Positions 29,984 through 38,680 of a DNA stretch of 64,000 nucleotides are shown here, in pieces; position 1 is the first letter of the stretch; each line of letters starts with the position of its first letter. The stretch covers positions 1-64,000 of the forward strand of contig NZ_JEMF01000018.1 of assembly GCF_000591415.1 (NCBI RefSeq). The letters run 5' to 3'. The notes under the pieces are model-generated. The model ran no database searches. It was not told the origin of the DNA and saw only the letters and a program-made list of their open reading frames with translations. The stretch is from Cobetia crustatorum. Lineage in GTDB: Bacteria; Pseudomonadota; Gammaproteobacteria; Pseudomonadales; Halomonadaceae. The position numbers were made by a program, and so were the translations under genes.

Positions 29984-30448
29984 ATGAGTTCCAAGACGTT
30001 CTTCCGTTGTTTCATCATCAGTGTGTTGCTGGCACTGCCGGCACCGTTGCTGATTGCTGTCTTCATTACGCTGACCGGTGGCGAGTTGGCTACCACGCTG
30101 AACGATGCATTGAGTGTGCCGGGTTTTGAGCTGGCTTATGCAGCTGCCGCTGCTGCTGTCTTTATTCTGCTATTGGTCGCGACGCTAGCCATTCCGGCGC
30201 TGTCACCGCGTACTGCTGCCATGGCTGAAGTCGAAGACGACGATCGTGAGATCGGCGAGGTCAAGTGGTTCAACGTCAACAAGGGTTACGGCTTCGTGAC
30301 TCGTGAGAGTGGTGAAGATGTTTTCGTTCACTTCCGTGCCATTCGTGGCAAGGGCCATCGCACGTTGGCTGAAGGTCAGAAAGTGCGTTATCACATCATC
30401 AGTAATGAACGTGGCCTGCAGGCTGATGATGTCACTGTCATCACCTGA
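29984..30448 (+). CDS. Membrane-anchored cold-shock-domain protein
   Basis: A 154-residue protein with two N-terminal hydrophobic segments (about 7-30 and 50-75) followed by a complete cold-shock domain (about 86-152). RNP1 (KGYGFVT) and RNP2 (DVFVHF) are intact, as are EVKWFNVN and the FHF-type aromatic patch, so single-stranded RNA or DNA binding is expected. The membrane part would place the nucleic-acid-binding face at the cytoplasmic membrane. Start: ATG at 29984 (MSSKTFFRC), since the earlier TTG adds six residues without support. Three inverted repeats follow. Ordinary Csp proteins are about 70 residues and soluble, so this is an unusual layout; function unknown. Confidence 0.85.
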   Translation: MSSKTFFRCFIISVLLALPAPLLIAVFITLTGGELATTLNDALSVPGFELAYAAAAAAVFILLLVATLAIPALSPRTAAMAEVEDDDREIGEVKWFNVNKGYGFVTRESGEDVFVHFRAIRGKGHRTLAEGQKVRYHIISNERGLQADDVTVIT

Positions 30449-30455
30449 TCAGTGA

Positions 30456-30486
30456 CATGGTCTCCTGAGCAGTACGGGAGACCATG
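30456..30486 (+). repeat. Inverted repeat after the cold-shock gene
   Basis: CATGGTCTCC faces GGGAGACCATG across about 10 nt, directly upstream of the terminator. A smaller repeat, GTCACTG...CAGTGAC, spans the stop codon at about 30431-30455. Confidence 0.5.
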
Positions 30487-30493
30487 GTGAAAA

Positions 30494-30532
30494 CAAGAAC
30501 GCCCCGCAGGCTCTGTCTGCGGGGCGTTCTTG
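30494..30532. terminator. Terminator, cold-shock gene and dapE operon
   Basis: CAAGAACGCCCCGCAG and CTGCGGGGCGTTCTTG form a perfect 16-bp stem with a 7-nt loop. It lies between converging genes and should end both transcripts. Confidence 0.85.
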
Positions 30533-30579
30533 TATCTGGCGATGATGCATTGGCTAACGAGCAAGAGCGGCGTATTTGC

Positions 30580-31005
30580 TCAACCCTTGTCGGGCCAGGT
30601 AAAGGCCTCTTCGCTACCATCCGGCAAGATGCGATAAAAGCGGTCTGGCTCATCGCCGGGCTGCCAGCTGCCTAGCGAGCAGCGGCTCTCTACCTGTAGG
30701 GCAGCGGCAACAGCGCGGGCGCAGTCCACATCACGTGCCCATGGTGTTGCTGCACTGTCGAACCATAGACTAGCGAAGCCATTGGCCACTTTTTCTACCA
30801 CCAGCAATGCAATGTCGTCACCATCACGTGTCAGGCGTGTGCGATGCTGAAGTCTGCCTGCGGGTTGAAATACCACCACCTGCCCGAACAGTTCGCTCAG
30901 CCAGGCACCGAGCGCCTCGAGGCTGAGCGGCTTCAGATAGATTTCGATATCTGGATACTGCTCATCGCCAGCATCGGCGTCGATAGTGTCAATGGTATGG
31001 CTCAT
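30580..31005 (-). CDS. Conserved-looking hypothetical protein downstream of dapE
   Basis: A 141-residue acidic protein that I do not recognise. It has an acidic N-terminus (about 20 residues), then an alpha/beta-like pattern ([28 protein letters not shown]) and a mid-region with [19 protein letters not shown], ending [19 protein letters not shown]. No signal peptide or membrane segment. Its start overlaps the dapE stop by ATGA, so it is co-translated with DapE and likely the last gene of the dapC-dapD-dapE transcript. A role near lysine or cell-wall precursor synthesis is only a guess from position. Confidence 0.8.
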   Translation of the reverse strand: MSHTIDTIDADAGDEQYPDIEIYLKPLSLEALGAWLSELFGQVVVFQPAGRLQHRTRLTRDGDDIALLVVEKVANGFASLWFDSAATPWARDVDCARAVAAALQVESRCSLGSWQPGDEPDRFYRILPDGSEEAFTWPDKG

Positions 31006-32201
31006 GCCGTGGCCTCACGGGTCGTGGGGACGAACAGGTATTCGAGGATGTGCTCATAGGCGCTGGAGAGTTGATCCAGATCGCTGGCCATCACACGTTC
31101 GTCAATCTTGTGAATGGTGGCATTGACCGGGCCTAGCTCAACGACCTGAGTGCCGAGGGTTGCGATGAAGCGTCCATCGGAGGTGCCGCCAGAGGTGGAC
31201 AACACTGGCTTGCGACCCAGTGCACGCGCCACGCCGTGGATGGCAGCATCGACCAGCGCACCCTCCGGCGTCAGGAAGGGCTCGCCGTTCAAGGTCCAGT
31301 CGATCTCCACGTCCAGCCCGTGCGCCGCGAGAATTTCGTGGGTGCGACGTTTGAGATCATCAGCTGTCAGCGCGGTGGAGTAGCGGAAGTTGAATACGAC
31401 TTCCAGCTCACCGGGAATGACATTGGTTGCGCCGGTGCCGCCACGAATGTTGGAAATCTGGAAGCTGGTCGCCGGAAAGAACTCATTGCCGTCGTCCCAA
31501 TGCTCAGCGGTCAGTGCGGTCAGCGCCGGTGCTGCTTCGTGGATCGGGTTGCGTGCCAGGTGAGGATAGGCGACATGGCCTTGAACGCCGCGCACACGCA
31601 TCACCGCGCCCAGTGAGCCACGGCGGCCATTTTTGATGACGTCACCGGCATAGTCGGTGGAGGACGGTTCGCCGACGATGCAATAGTCGAGACGCTCGTG
31701 GTGTTCACGTAGATATTCGACCACCGCACGGGTGCCGTGGACTGCAGGGCCTTCTTCATCAGACGTGATCAGGAAGGCGATACGGCCTTCGTGGTCCGGG
31801 TACGCAGTCACGAAGCGTTCGGTGGCGGTCAGCATCGCCGCCAGTGAACCCTTCATGTCAGCCGCGCCACGGCCACACAGGAAGCCGTCAGCGTCGATGC
31901 ACGGCGAGAATGGCGGGTACTGCCAGTTGGCCTCAGGGCCGGTCGGTACGACGTCGGTATGGCCAGCGAAGGCCATTACAGGGCCATGATGGCCGCGCAC
32001 CGCCCAGAAATTCTCGACATCGCCGAACGGCAAGCGTGTGATCTCGAATCCGATGGCTTCCAGACGTTTGATCATCAGTGCCTGGCAATCCAGGTCATCT
32101 GGCGTGACGGAGGGGCGTTCGATCAGGTCGAACGCCAGCTCCAGTGTCGGTGAGAGGTCAGAAGGGCGTGGCGGAAGCGGTGCGTGTGAATCAGTCATCA
32201 T
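31002..32201 (-). CDS. dapE: Succinyl-diaminopimelate desuccinylase
   Basis: Di-zinc hydrolase that frees LL-diaminopimelate from its N-succinyl form. About 399 residues (E. coli 375). Metal ligands are visible in [13 protein letters not shown] (about residue 78), [10 protein letters not shown] (about 110) and the catalytic and metal-binding pair TSDEEGPA (about 146), with [10 protein letters not shown] and the C-terminal [12 protein letters not shown] carrying the last His. The first 10 residues are Pro/His-rich and absent in shorter homologs, so the second Met (of MM) is equally possible as start. It lies 149 bases after dapD, with a perfect palindrome in between. Confidence 0.96.
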   Translation of the reverse strand: MMTDSHAPLPPRPSDLSPTLELAFDLIERPSVTPDDLDCQALMIKRLEAIGFEITRLPFGDVENFWAVRGHHGPVMAFAGHTDVVPTGPEANWQYPPFSPCIDADGFLCGRGAADMKGSLAAMLTATERFVTAYPDHEGRIAFLITSDEEGPAVHGTRAVVEYLREHHERLDYCIVGEPSSTDYAGDVIKNGRRGSLGAVMRVRGVQGHVAYPHLARNPIHEAAPALTALTAEHWDDGNEFFPATSFQISNIRGGTGATNVIPGELEVVFNFRYSTALTADDLKRRTHEILAAHGLDVEIDWTLNGEPFLTPEGALVDAAIHGVARALGRKPVLSTSGGTSDGRFIATLGTQVVELGPVNATIHKIDERVMASDLDQLSSAYEHILEYLFVPTTREATA

Positions 32202-32273
32202 GGGCCATCGCTGCAGGCGTCGTCGCGAGGAGCGACAGCGCGGAATTCGGGGGGAGTGACGTAGATCGTCAGA

Positions 32274-32297
32274 CTGGCCCGGACGCGTCCGGGCCAG
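32274..32297. repeat. Perfect 24-bp palindrome between dapD and dapE
   Basis: CTGGCCCGGACG followed by its exact reverse complement, in the 149-base gap. It may act as a hairpin that tunes expression of dapE relative to dapD; no T run follows on the minus strand. Confidence 0.6.
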
Positions 32298-32350
32298 AAG
32301 GTACCGCGAGTGGCCGGAAAGTCATGTCCGACAGTCACTCGCCACACGCA

Positions 32351-33376
32351 TCAGTTGTGTGCGTGCAGGGCATCATTGAGTGCGATGGCGCTCTTGTTGG
32401 TGAGGCACTCGACACGGCCGGTGACGGAGTTGCGACGCAGTAGCAGGTCGTCCTGGCTCGCCAGCTCACGTGCCGCGACCGTCTCGACTTCCTGACCTTT
32501 GTTGTCGAAGACCATGACCTTGGTACCGGCGGTGATGTAGAGGCCAGCTTCCACGGTGCAGCGATCGCCCAGCGGGATGCCGATACCGGCGTTGGCACCG
32601 ATCAGGCAGCCTTCGCCGACCTTGATGACGATGTTGCCGCCACCGGACAGGGTGCCCATGGTGGAACAGCCGCCGCCCAGGTCAGAGCCCTTGCCGACGA
32701 AGACGCCCGCGGCGATGCGGCCTTCGATCATGCCCGGGCCTTCGGTGCCGGCATTGAAGTTGCAGAAGCCTTCGTGCATCACGGTGGTGCCTTCACCCAG
32801 ATAGGCACCCAGACGCACACGTGAGGTGTCGGCGACGCGAATGCCGGTCGGCACCACGTAGTCGGTCATCTTCGGGAACTTGTCGACACAGTCCACGGAC
32901 AGGGTGCGACCTTCCAGGCGAGCCTTGAGGCGACGCGCCGGCAGTTCTTCGATGTCGATGGCACCTTCGCTGGTCCAGGCGACATTCTTGAGCAGTCCGA
33001 ACATGCCGGTCAGGTCGATGCCGTGCGGGCGAACCATGCGGTGGGACAGCAGGTGCAGCTTGAGGTAGACCTCCGGCACGCTCTGCGGTGCGGCGTCTTC
33101 CTCGATGAACATGGCGACCAGCGGGCGCTGGGAGGCCGCCAGGCTTTCAGCCAGCTCAGCCTGAGCGCTGTCACCGGCGTCACGCAGGGCGCTGGCCAGT
33201 GCGGCGCAGTGTTCCGGCAGGAAGCTGGTGGCGGTGGTGCCAGCCGGCGCGTCCAGTGCCTTGCGAGCGGCGTCAGCGACGGCAGCGTTCGGCGTATGCA
33301 GCGGGGCAGGATAGTAGACTTCCAGCCAGTCGCCGGTGGTGTTCTGGGTGCCGATTCCGAGGGCAAGGCTCAACAT
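32351..33376 (-). CDS. dapD: Tetrahydrodipicolinate N-succinyltransferase
   Basis: Succinyl-CoA dependent step of the diaminopimelate pathway. The 341-residue protein is the long form found in Pseudomonas-type bacteria, not the 274-residue E. coli form. A left-handed beta-helix of hexapeptide repeats is visible from about residue 170 on (RVGAYLGEGTTVMHEGFCNF, then GMIEGRIAAGVFVGKGSDLG and GCLIGANAGIGIPLGD). It lies between the ArsC-like reductase gene and dapE on the minus strand. Confidence 0.95.
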   Translation of the reverse strand: MLSLALGIGTQNTTGDWLEVYYPAPLHTPNAAVADAARKALDAPAGTTATSFLPEHCAALASALRDAGDSAQAELAESLAASQRPLVAMFIEEDAAPQSVPEVYLKLHLLSHRMVRPHGIDLTGMFGLLKNVAWTSEGAIDIEELPARRLKARLEGRTLSVDCVDKFPKMTDYVVPTGIRVADTSRVRLGAYLGEGTTVMHEGFCNFNAGTEGPGMIEGRIAAGVFVGKGSDLGGGCSTMGTLSGGGNIVIKVGEGCLIGANAGIGIPLGDRCTVEAGLYITAGTKVMVFDNKGQEVETVAARELASQDDLLLRRNSVTGRVECLTNKSAIALNDALHAHN

Positions 33377-33414
33377 CGTGTCAATCTCCAGGGTGTCCAG
33401 TAAAAAAGAGGGTG

Positions 33415-33771
33415 TCAGTCTTGCGGTTCATAGACCGCTTTGTCATAGCCGATCACCAGATCCACCTCATCTTCGGCATGATGTCGCTCGAGAATGGGGC
33501 GCTTGATCAGGGTCGGATGCTCCAGCATCAGCGCACGTGCACTGTTGGCATCGATGCTGTCACGTTGTTCATCGCCTAGCGCGCGCCAGCTGGTGCTGCG
33601 CTTGTTGAGCAGATTGCTCCATGCGGTGCGCTCCAGCCAGAATTCCAGCAGGCTGGCGGAGAGGCCGTCCTCGCGCAGGTCGTGCCAGCGATAGGGCACT
33701 CCTTGAGTATCGAGTGCGCGACGTGCCTTGCGGCAGGTGTCGCAGGTCTTGATGCCGTAGAGCACGTGCAT
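33415..33771 (-). CDS. ArsC/Spx-family reductase (YffB-like)
   Basis: A 118-residue thioredoxin-fold protein of the ArsC/Spx family with the redox motif TCDTC at about residues 9-13 (YGIKTCDTCRKARRAL). Conserved blocks YRWHDLREDGLS and HPTLIKRPILE, including the cis-proline region, resemble YffB. The studied YffB binds glutathione but its physiological substrate is unknown; genuine arsenate reduction is not supported by context. It sits between dapC (37 bases upstream) and dapD (38 bases downstream), an arrangement also seen in related gammaproteobacteria. Confidence 0.9.
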   Translation of the reverse strand: MHVLYGIKTCDTCRKARRALDTQGVPYRWHDLREDGLSASLLEFWLERTAWSNLLNKRSTSWRALGDEQRDSIDANSARALMLEHPTLIKRPILERHHAEDEVDLVIGYDKAVYEPQD

Positions 33772-33808
33772 GACGATCTCCTTGAGTGGCCTTGAGAAAT
33801 AGCAGAGC

Positions 33809-35008
33809 TCAGTGGATGCGTTCCACGAAACGACGCAGGCGCTGGGCGGCTTCGATGGTCTGTTCAAGCTCGGCCACCAGTGCCAGACGAATGCGTCCTG
33901 CTCCCGGATTCACGCCGTTCACTTCACGTGCCATATAGCTGGCGGGCAGTACGCCCACGGCCTCTTCGCGCAGCAGATCACGCGTGAAGGCAGCATCGTC
34001 TCCACCTGGTACGGCGGGATAGAGGTAGAAGCTGGCTTCGGGGGTCGGGAAGTCCATTACCGGTGCCAATATCTTGGTCACCGCGGCAAATTTCTCGCGG
34101 TAGGCATCACGGTTGGCTAGCACGTGCGCCTCGTCATTCCAGGCGGCAATGGAGGCGTACTGGTGATGTTGCGGCATCGCGCAGCCATGATAGGTGCGGT
34201 AATGACGGAAGCGACGGATCACCTCACCATCGCCGGCCACGAAACCGGAGCGTAACCCCGGCAGGTTGGAGCGCTTGGACAGCGAGTGGAAGACCACGCA
34301 GCGCGCGTAGTCATCGCGACCCATGGCGGCACAGGCTTGCAGCAGGCCTGGCGGCGGTGTGGATTCGTCGAGATACAGCTCCGAATAGCACTCATCAGAG
34401 GCGATCAGGAAGTCGTGCTCATCCGCGAGGCGAATCAGCTGCTGGAAGTCGGCCAGCGGCGTTACCGCGCCGGTGGGATTGCCCGGCGAGCAGATGAAGA
34501 CGATTTGGGTGTCACGCCAGACATCGGCCGGCACCGCGGCGTAGTCGGGGCGGAAGCCGTTCTCGGCGGGGCAGGGCAGGTAGGTCACTTCACCACCGGC
34601 CAGTAACGTCGCACCTTCATAGATTTGATAGAAAGGATTTGGCACCAGTACGCGCGCAGGGCGGGTGCGGTCCAGCGCGGCCTGGATGAAGGAAAATAGC
34701 GCTTCGCGGGTACCGGTGACCGGCAGCACCTGTCGCTCGATATCGGGTGTGGCATTGAGTGAGAAGCGACGCTCTAACCACTGGGCGATGGCTGTGCGCA
34801 GCTCCGGCATGCCACCGGTAGCGGGGTATTTGGCCACGCCCATGATGTGCTCGCGCAGGGTGTCGAGTACGAACTCGGGCGGTGCATGGCGTGGCTCGCC
34901 AATGGTCAGTGCGATAGGTTCCAGCGCCGGGTTAGGGGCGATGCCTTCTCGCAGCTTGGCCAAGGTTTCAAACGGGTAGGGCTTGAGCTGGTCGAGATCC
35001 GGATTCAT
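33809..35008 (-). CDS. dapC: Succinyldiaminopimelate aminotransferase
   Basis: PLP enzyme that transaminates N-succinyl-2-amino-6-oxopimelate with glutamate. About 399 residues, class I aminotransferase fold. The PLP lysine is in SLSKRSNLPGLRSGFVAGD (about residue 238), the phosphate and ring contacts are in SPGNPTGAV and ASDECYSELY, and the C-terminal Arg is in GRIRLALV. I start it at the ATG at 35008 (MNPDLDQLKPYPF); another ATG two codons earlier is possible. A good promoter lies about 100 bases upstream. Gene order map-glnD-dapC matches Pseudomonas. Confidence 0.94.
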   Translation of the reverse strand: MNPDLDQLKPYPFETLAKLREGIAPNPALEPIALTIGEPRHAPPEFVLDTLREHIMGVAKYPATGGMPELRTAIAQWLERRFSLNATPDIERQVLPVTGTREALFSFIQAALDRTRPARVLVPNPFYQIYEGATLLAGGEVTYLPCPAENGFRPDYAAVPADVWRDTQIVFICSPGNPTGAVTPLADFQQLIRLADEHDFLIASDECYSELYLDESTPPPGLLQACAAMGRDDYARCVVFHSLSKRSNLPGLRSGFVAGDGEVIRRFRHYRTYHGCAMPQHHQYASIAAWNDEAHVLANRDAYREKFAAVTKILAPVMDFPTPEASFYLYPAVPGGDDAAFTRDLLREEAVGVLPASYMAREVNGVNPGAGRIRLALVAELEQTIEAAQRLRRFVERIH

Positions 35009-35109
35009 GCACATTCCATGGGTGATGGCCGTGGGCGTGACGCATAGGGCCGAGCAAGAGGAAAAGGCGTCCGGCGACTGTGTTGGACGGCCATGCAAGT
35101 CGATTCGCA

Positions 35110-35138
35110 ATTATAAGGAAGCGAGGCGGTACCCTCAA
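35110..35138 (-). promoter_or_regulatory. Sigma-70-type promoter of the dapC operon
   Basis: On the minus strand TTGAGG (35138-35133), a 17-nt spacer and TATAAT (35115-35110). The -10 is perfect and the -35 matches 4 of 6. It lies between glnD and dapC and should drive dapC, the ArsC-like gene, dapD, dapE and the hypothetical gene. Confidence 0.75.
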
Positions 35139-35173
35139 TCGTGTGCGCGCCGCCCAGCCTCTCTATGTGCTAT

Positions 35174-37885
35174 CTAGCCGCGTTCGCCGACTTCAAGGAC
35201 CTCCGTCAGAGCGTCGCGCAGGCGCTCCTGACGAGCAGGGTCAGTAATGGGGTCGCCGTCGCGATCAGTGATGAAGAAGATATCTTCTACCCGCTCGCCA
35301 AGGGTGACGATCTTGGCGGCATCGATGGCGATTTCTTGCTCCATGAACACACGGCCGATGCGCGCCAGCAGGCCCGGGCGGTCCGAGGCGACCACTTCCA
35401 ACACGCTGCGACCGTTGGTGTAATCCTGGCTGAGCGTGATGCGTGGCGCGATGCGGAAATGCTTGAGCTGACGCGGCGTATGGCGATTGACGATCACCGA
35501 GTAGTCATCCGGATCATCCAGCTCTTCGACCAGATGGGTGCGGATGTCGGCGAGACGTGCGGCGTCGCGGATCGGCTCACCGTCATCGTCGAGCAGGATG
35601 AAGGTGTTGAGCGTCCAGTTGTGACTGGAGGTGGCGATGCGTGCGTCGTGGATCGAGAGTCCCAACTGCTCCAGTGCCGCCGCCGTGGCGGCAAACAGGT
35701 TGTCCACCGAGCGGGTATGGATGAAGACCTTGGTGCCACCTTCGGTCATCTCTTCGGTCGGTGCGCTGGTCAGCACCAATGGCAGCGGCTCACCGTTTGC
35801 GTCGTACTGGGGAGCGGCCTGGCGCGCGAGAATGCCCTGGGTATGCCATGCGACTTCACTGGGGGCGTAGCGCACGAAATAGTCATCGCCCAGGCTGGCC
35901 CACAGCGCCTCGGCATCGCTGCGTGTGGTGCCCATGCCGATCAGTAGCGAGAGTGCTTCTTCACGTGTTTCAGCAATCCACTCGTGACGCTCCGGTGGAT
36001 GTTCTAACCCGCGTCGTAGTGCGCGTCGGGTTTCCATGTGTAGCTGACGTAATAGCGATGCACGCCAGCCGTTCCACAGCGAGGGGTTGGTGGCGTTGAT
36101 ATCAGCTACCGTCAGCACGTAGAGATAATCCAGATGCGTCTCGTCACCGACGATTTCAGCAAAGCGCGTGATGATTTCCGGGTCGGCGATGTCTTGCTTT
36201 TGAGCGGTCATTGACATCAGTAGGTGATGGCGCACCAGCCAGCTCAGCGTACGGGTATCACGCAGGCTGAGTGCATGGCGCTGCGCAAAGTCTTCTACCT
36301 CGAGCGCTCCAAGTTCTGAGTGATCGCCACCACGCCCTTTGCCGATATCGTGATAGAGCCCAGCGATCCACAGCAGTTCCAGCTTGGGCAGTTCACGAAT
36401 CAGGGCGGCCGCAACCGGAAACTCTTCCTCGGCATCTGGCGCGCGAAATTCCTGCGCGACCTTGAGCAGGCGCAGCGTATGAGCATCCACCGTATAGACA
36501 TGGAACAGATCGTGCTGCATCAGCCCCACGGCACGACCGAAGGCCGGTAGATACTTGCCGAGAATCCCGTAGCGCGCCATGCGCTTGAGTACGCGGGGCA
36601 CGTTGCCGCCGCAGCGCATCAGCTCCATGAACAGGCTCTGATGGCGGACATCGTCACGGAAGGCATCATCGATCTGATGGCGATGATCGCGCAGCGCACG
36701 GATGGTGTCAGCGCGCACGCCTTCGATTTCCGGATGCTGCGCCATTAGCAGAAATAGCTCCAGCAGCGCGGCAGGACGCCGCCGAAACACACCTTCTTCG
36801 CGCAGGCTGATATAGCCACTGCGAATCTCGAAACGTGCATTGAGCGGTATGGTGCTGACGGATTCATCGCGCCGTAGAATTGCCTCATCGAAATGCTGCA
36901 GCAGCATGTCGTTGAGGCCGGCCAGCGCGGTGACGTGACGGTAGTAGCGCTTCATGAACTGCTCGACCGCGAGGTGCTCCGGCGTGTCGATGAAGCCAAA
37001 TAGCTCAGCGATAGCACGCTGGTGATCGAATAACAGGCGGTCCTCGGCGCGGCCGGCCAGCATGTGCAGGGCAAAGCGTACCTGCCACAGGAAGGCCTGG
37101 CCCTGGCTGAGGATGCGCAGCTCGGCATCGTTCATGAAACCCAACTCGACGAGATTGTCGTAGCGCTCAACCCCGAAGTGGCGTTTGGCGACCCAACCGA
37201 TCATCTGGATATCGCGCAGCCCGCCCGGTGATGACTTGATGTTGGGCTCGAGGTGATACTCGGTGTTGGCGAACTTGTGGTGACGAGTGATTTGCTCCTG
37301 CCACTTGGCCTCGAAGAAGGCCTCGGCTGGCCACAGGTGTTCGGTCGCCAGCCGTTCGCGCATGGCTTCGCGTAGCCGCTGAGGCCCGGCGACAATGCGC
37401 GACTCGAGCAAGTTGGTGATGACGGTGACATCAGCGCGTGCCTCACGCTCGCAATCATTCAACGAGCGCACTGACTGGCCGATCTCGAGCCCGATATCCC
37501 ATAAGAAGGTGATGAAGGCGGACAGCGCTTCGCGATAGTGCGTGTCATCGTCCTGCTCCAATAGCAGCAACAGGTCGATATCAGAATGAGGGTGCAGTTC
37601 GCCGCGGCCATAGCCGCCCACGGCGAGCAGTGCAATACCCGTGTCCGGCCAGGCCTGTCGATGCCAAGCGATGGCCAGCAGGCGGTCCAATGCGCGGGCA
37701 CGACCATGAATGAGGTCGCGGATATCGGCGCCTGCCTTGAAGCGGGTTTCAAGCCGCTCCTGAACCTGCGCCAATGCCCGCTTGAACAGTGGGATGGGCG
37801 TCTTCGTCGTGGCCAGCTCGCGATCGAAGGTGGCGGCGTCGTAAAGCGCTTCGCGTTCGACGAAGTGGTAGTGGTGCAGGAGCAT
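35174..37885 (-). CDS. glnD: GlnD, bifunctional uridylyltransferase/uridylyl-removing enzyme
   Basis: Senses glutamine and modifies PII proteins (GlnB/GlnK), setting nitrogen regulation. About 903 residues (E. coli 890). Domains: nucleotidyltransferase with GGYGRGELHPHSDIDLL at about 90-106, a helical linker (PNIKSSPGGLRDIQ), the HD hydrolase with LYHDIGKGRGGDHSELG at about 508-524, and two C-terminal ACT domains (about 717-790 and 820-895; KVFIHTRSVDNLFAATAAAL and VLEVVASDRPGLLARIG) that bind glutamine. Start: ATG at 37885; an in-frame TTG at 37894 would overlap the map stop. It is separated from map by five bases. Confidence 0.97.
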   Translation of the reverse strand: MLLHHYHFVEREALYDAATFDRELATTKTPIPLFKRALAQVQERLETRFKAGADIRDLIHGRARALDRLLAIAWHRQAWPDTGIALLAVGGYGRGELHPHSDIDLLLLLEQDDDTHYREALSAFITFLWDIGLEIGQSVRSLNDCEREARADVTVITNLLESRIVAGPQRLREAMRERLATEHLWPAEAFFEAKWQEQITRHHKFANTEYHLEPNIKSSPGGLRDIQMIGWVAKRHFGVERYDNLVELGFMNDAELRILSQGQAFLWQVRFALHMLAGRAEDRLLFDHQRAIAELFGFIDTPEHLAVEQFMKRYYRHVTALAGLNDMLLQHFDEAILRRDESVSTIPLNARFEIRSGYISLREEGVFRRRPAALLELFLLMAQHPEIEGVRADTIRALRDHRHQIDDAFRDDVRHQSLFMELMRCGGNVPRVLKRMARYGILGKYLPAFGRAVGLMQHDLFHVYTVDAHTLRLLKVAQEFRAPDAEEEFPVAAALIRELPKLELLWIAGLYHDIGKGRGGDHSELGALEVEDFAQRHALSLRDTRTLSWLVRHHLLMSMTAQKQDIADPEIITRFAEIVGDETHLDYLYVLTVADINATNPSLWNGWRASLLRQLHMETRRALRRGLEHPPERHEWIAETREEALSLLIGMGTTRSDAEALWASLGDDYFVRYAPSEVAWHTQGILARQAAPQYDANGEPLPLVLTSAPTEEMTEGGTKVFIHTRSVDNLFAATAAALEQLGLSIHDARIATSSHNWTLNTFILLDDDGEPIRDAARLADIRTHLVEELDDPDDYSVIVNRHTPRQLKHFRIAPRITLSQDYTNGRSVLEVVASDRPGLLARIGRVFMEQEIAIDAAKIVTLGERVEDIFFITDRDGDPITDPARQERLRDALTEVLEVGERG

Positions 37886-37890
37886 CGTGA

Positions 37891-38680
37891 TCAACCCTCG
37901 AGGAAGGAGAAGTCCTCTTCATCGCGACGCGTGAGCACCTCGACGCCGGTAGCCGTGACCAGCAGTGTATGTTCCCACTGGGCAGACAGGCTCTTGTCCT
38001 TGGTGACAGCGGTCCAGTCATCCTTGAGGACTTTCACCTTGTAGCCGCCGACATTGACCATCGGTTCGATGGTCAGGCACATGCCTTCGAGTAGCTCTGC
38101 GTCAGCACGTGCTTCATAGCCATCATAATGCAGCACCTGCGGATCTTCATGGAAGCCAGCACCGATGCCGTGGCCACAGAAGTCGCGCACGACACTATAA
38201 CCTGCGGACTCTGCATGTTTTTGAATGACACGCCCCAGTTCTGACAGTCGTACGCCCGGCGTACCAGTTCAATGCTCTTGTAGAGGCATTCCTGGGTGAC
38301 GCGGCACAGGCGCTCGGCCTGGATGGTCGGCTCGCCGACGATGTACATCTTTGAGGTGTCGCCGTGGTAGCCATCCTTGATCACGGTGATATCGATGTTG
38401 AGGATATCGCCCTTTTTCAGCTTCTTGTTGTCATCAGGGATGCCGTGACACACCACATGGTTGATCGAGGTGCAGATGGACTTGGGGAAGCGTGATAATC
38501 GAGCGGTGCCGGAATGCAGCCCTGAATCTCGGTGATGTGATGGTGCGCGATGCTGTTGAGTTCGCCGGTAGTGGCTCCGGCACGAACGTGTTCGTCGAGC
38601 ATTTCCAGTACTTCGGCCGCCAGACGGCCGGCGACGCGCATCTTGTCGATTTCTTCAGCTGTCTTGATGGGAATGTTCAT
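37891..38680 (-). CDS. map: Methionine aminopeptidase (two apparent frameshifts)
   Basis: Removes the initiator methionine from nascent proteins. The coding sequence is broken twice. At about 38491 minus-strand CACGCTTC needs a G (CACGGCTTC) to read DYHGFPKSICTSINHVVCHG. At about 38258 one base is missing from a GGGC run; restoring it reads IELVRPGVRLSELGRVIQKH. With both restored the gene encodes 263 residues (E. coli 264). Metal ligands are visible: DITVIKDGYHGDTS (two Asp), GHGIGAGFHEDPQV (His), TIEPMVN (Glu) and QWEHTLLVT (Glu). The ATG at 38680 gives MNIPIKTAEEIDKMR. Divergent from rpsB, as in E. coli. Map is essential, so errors in the sequence are likely. Confidence 0.95.

Noticed and set aside
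33415-33771. Arsenate reductase of a resistance operon
   Set aside because: No arsB or arsR nearby, only the YffB-type CxxC motif, and the gene lies within lysine synthesis genes.
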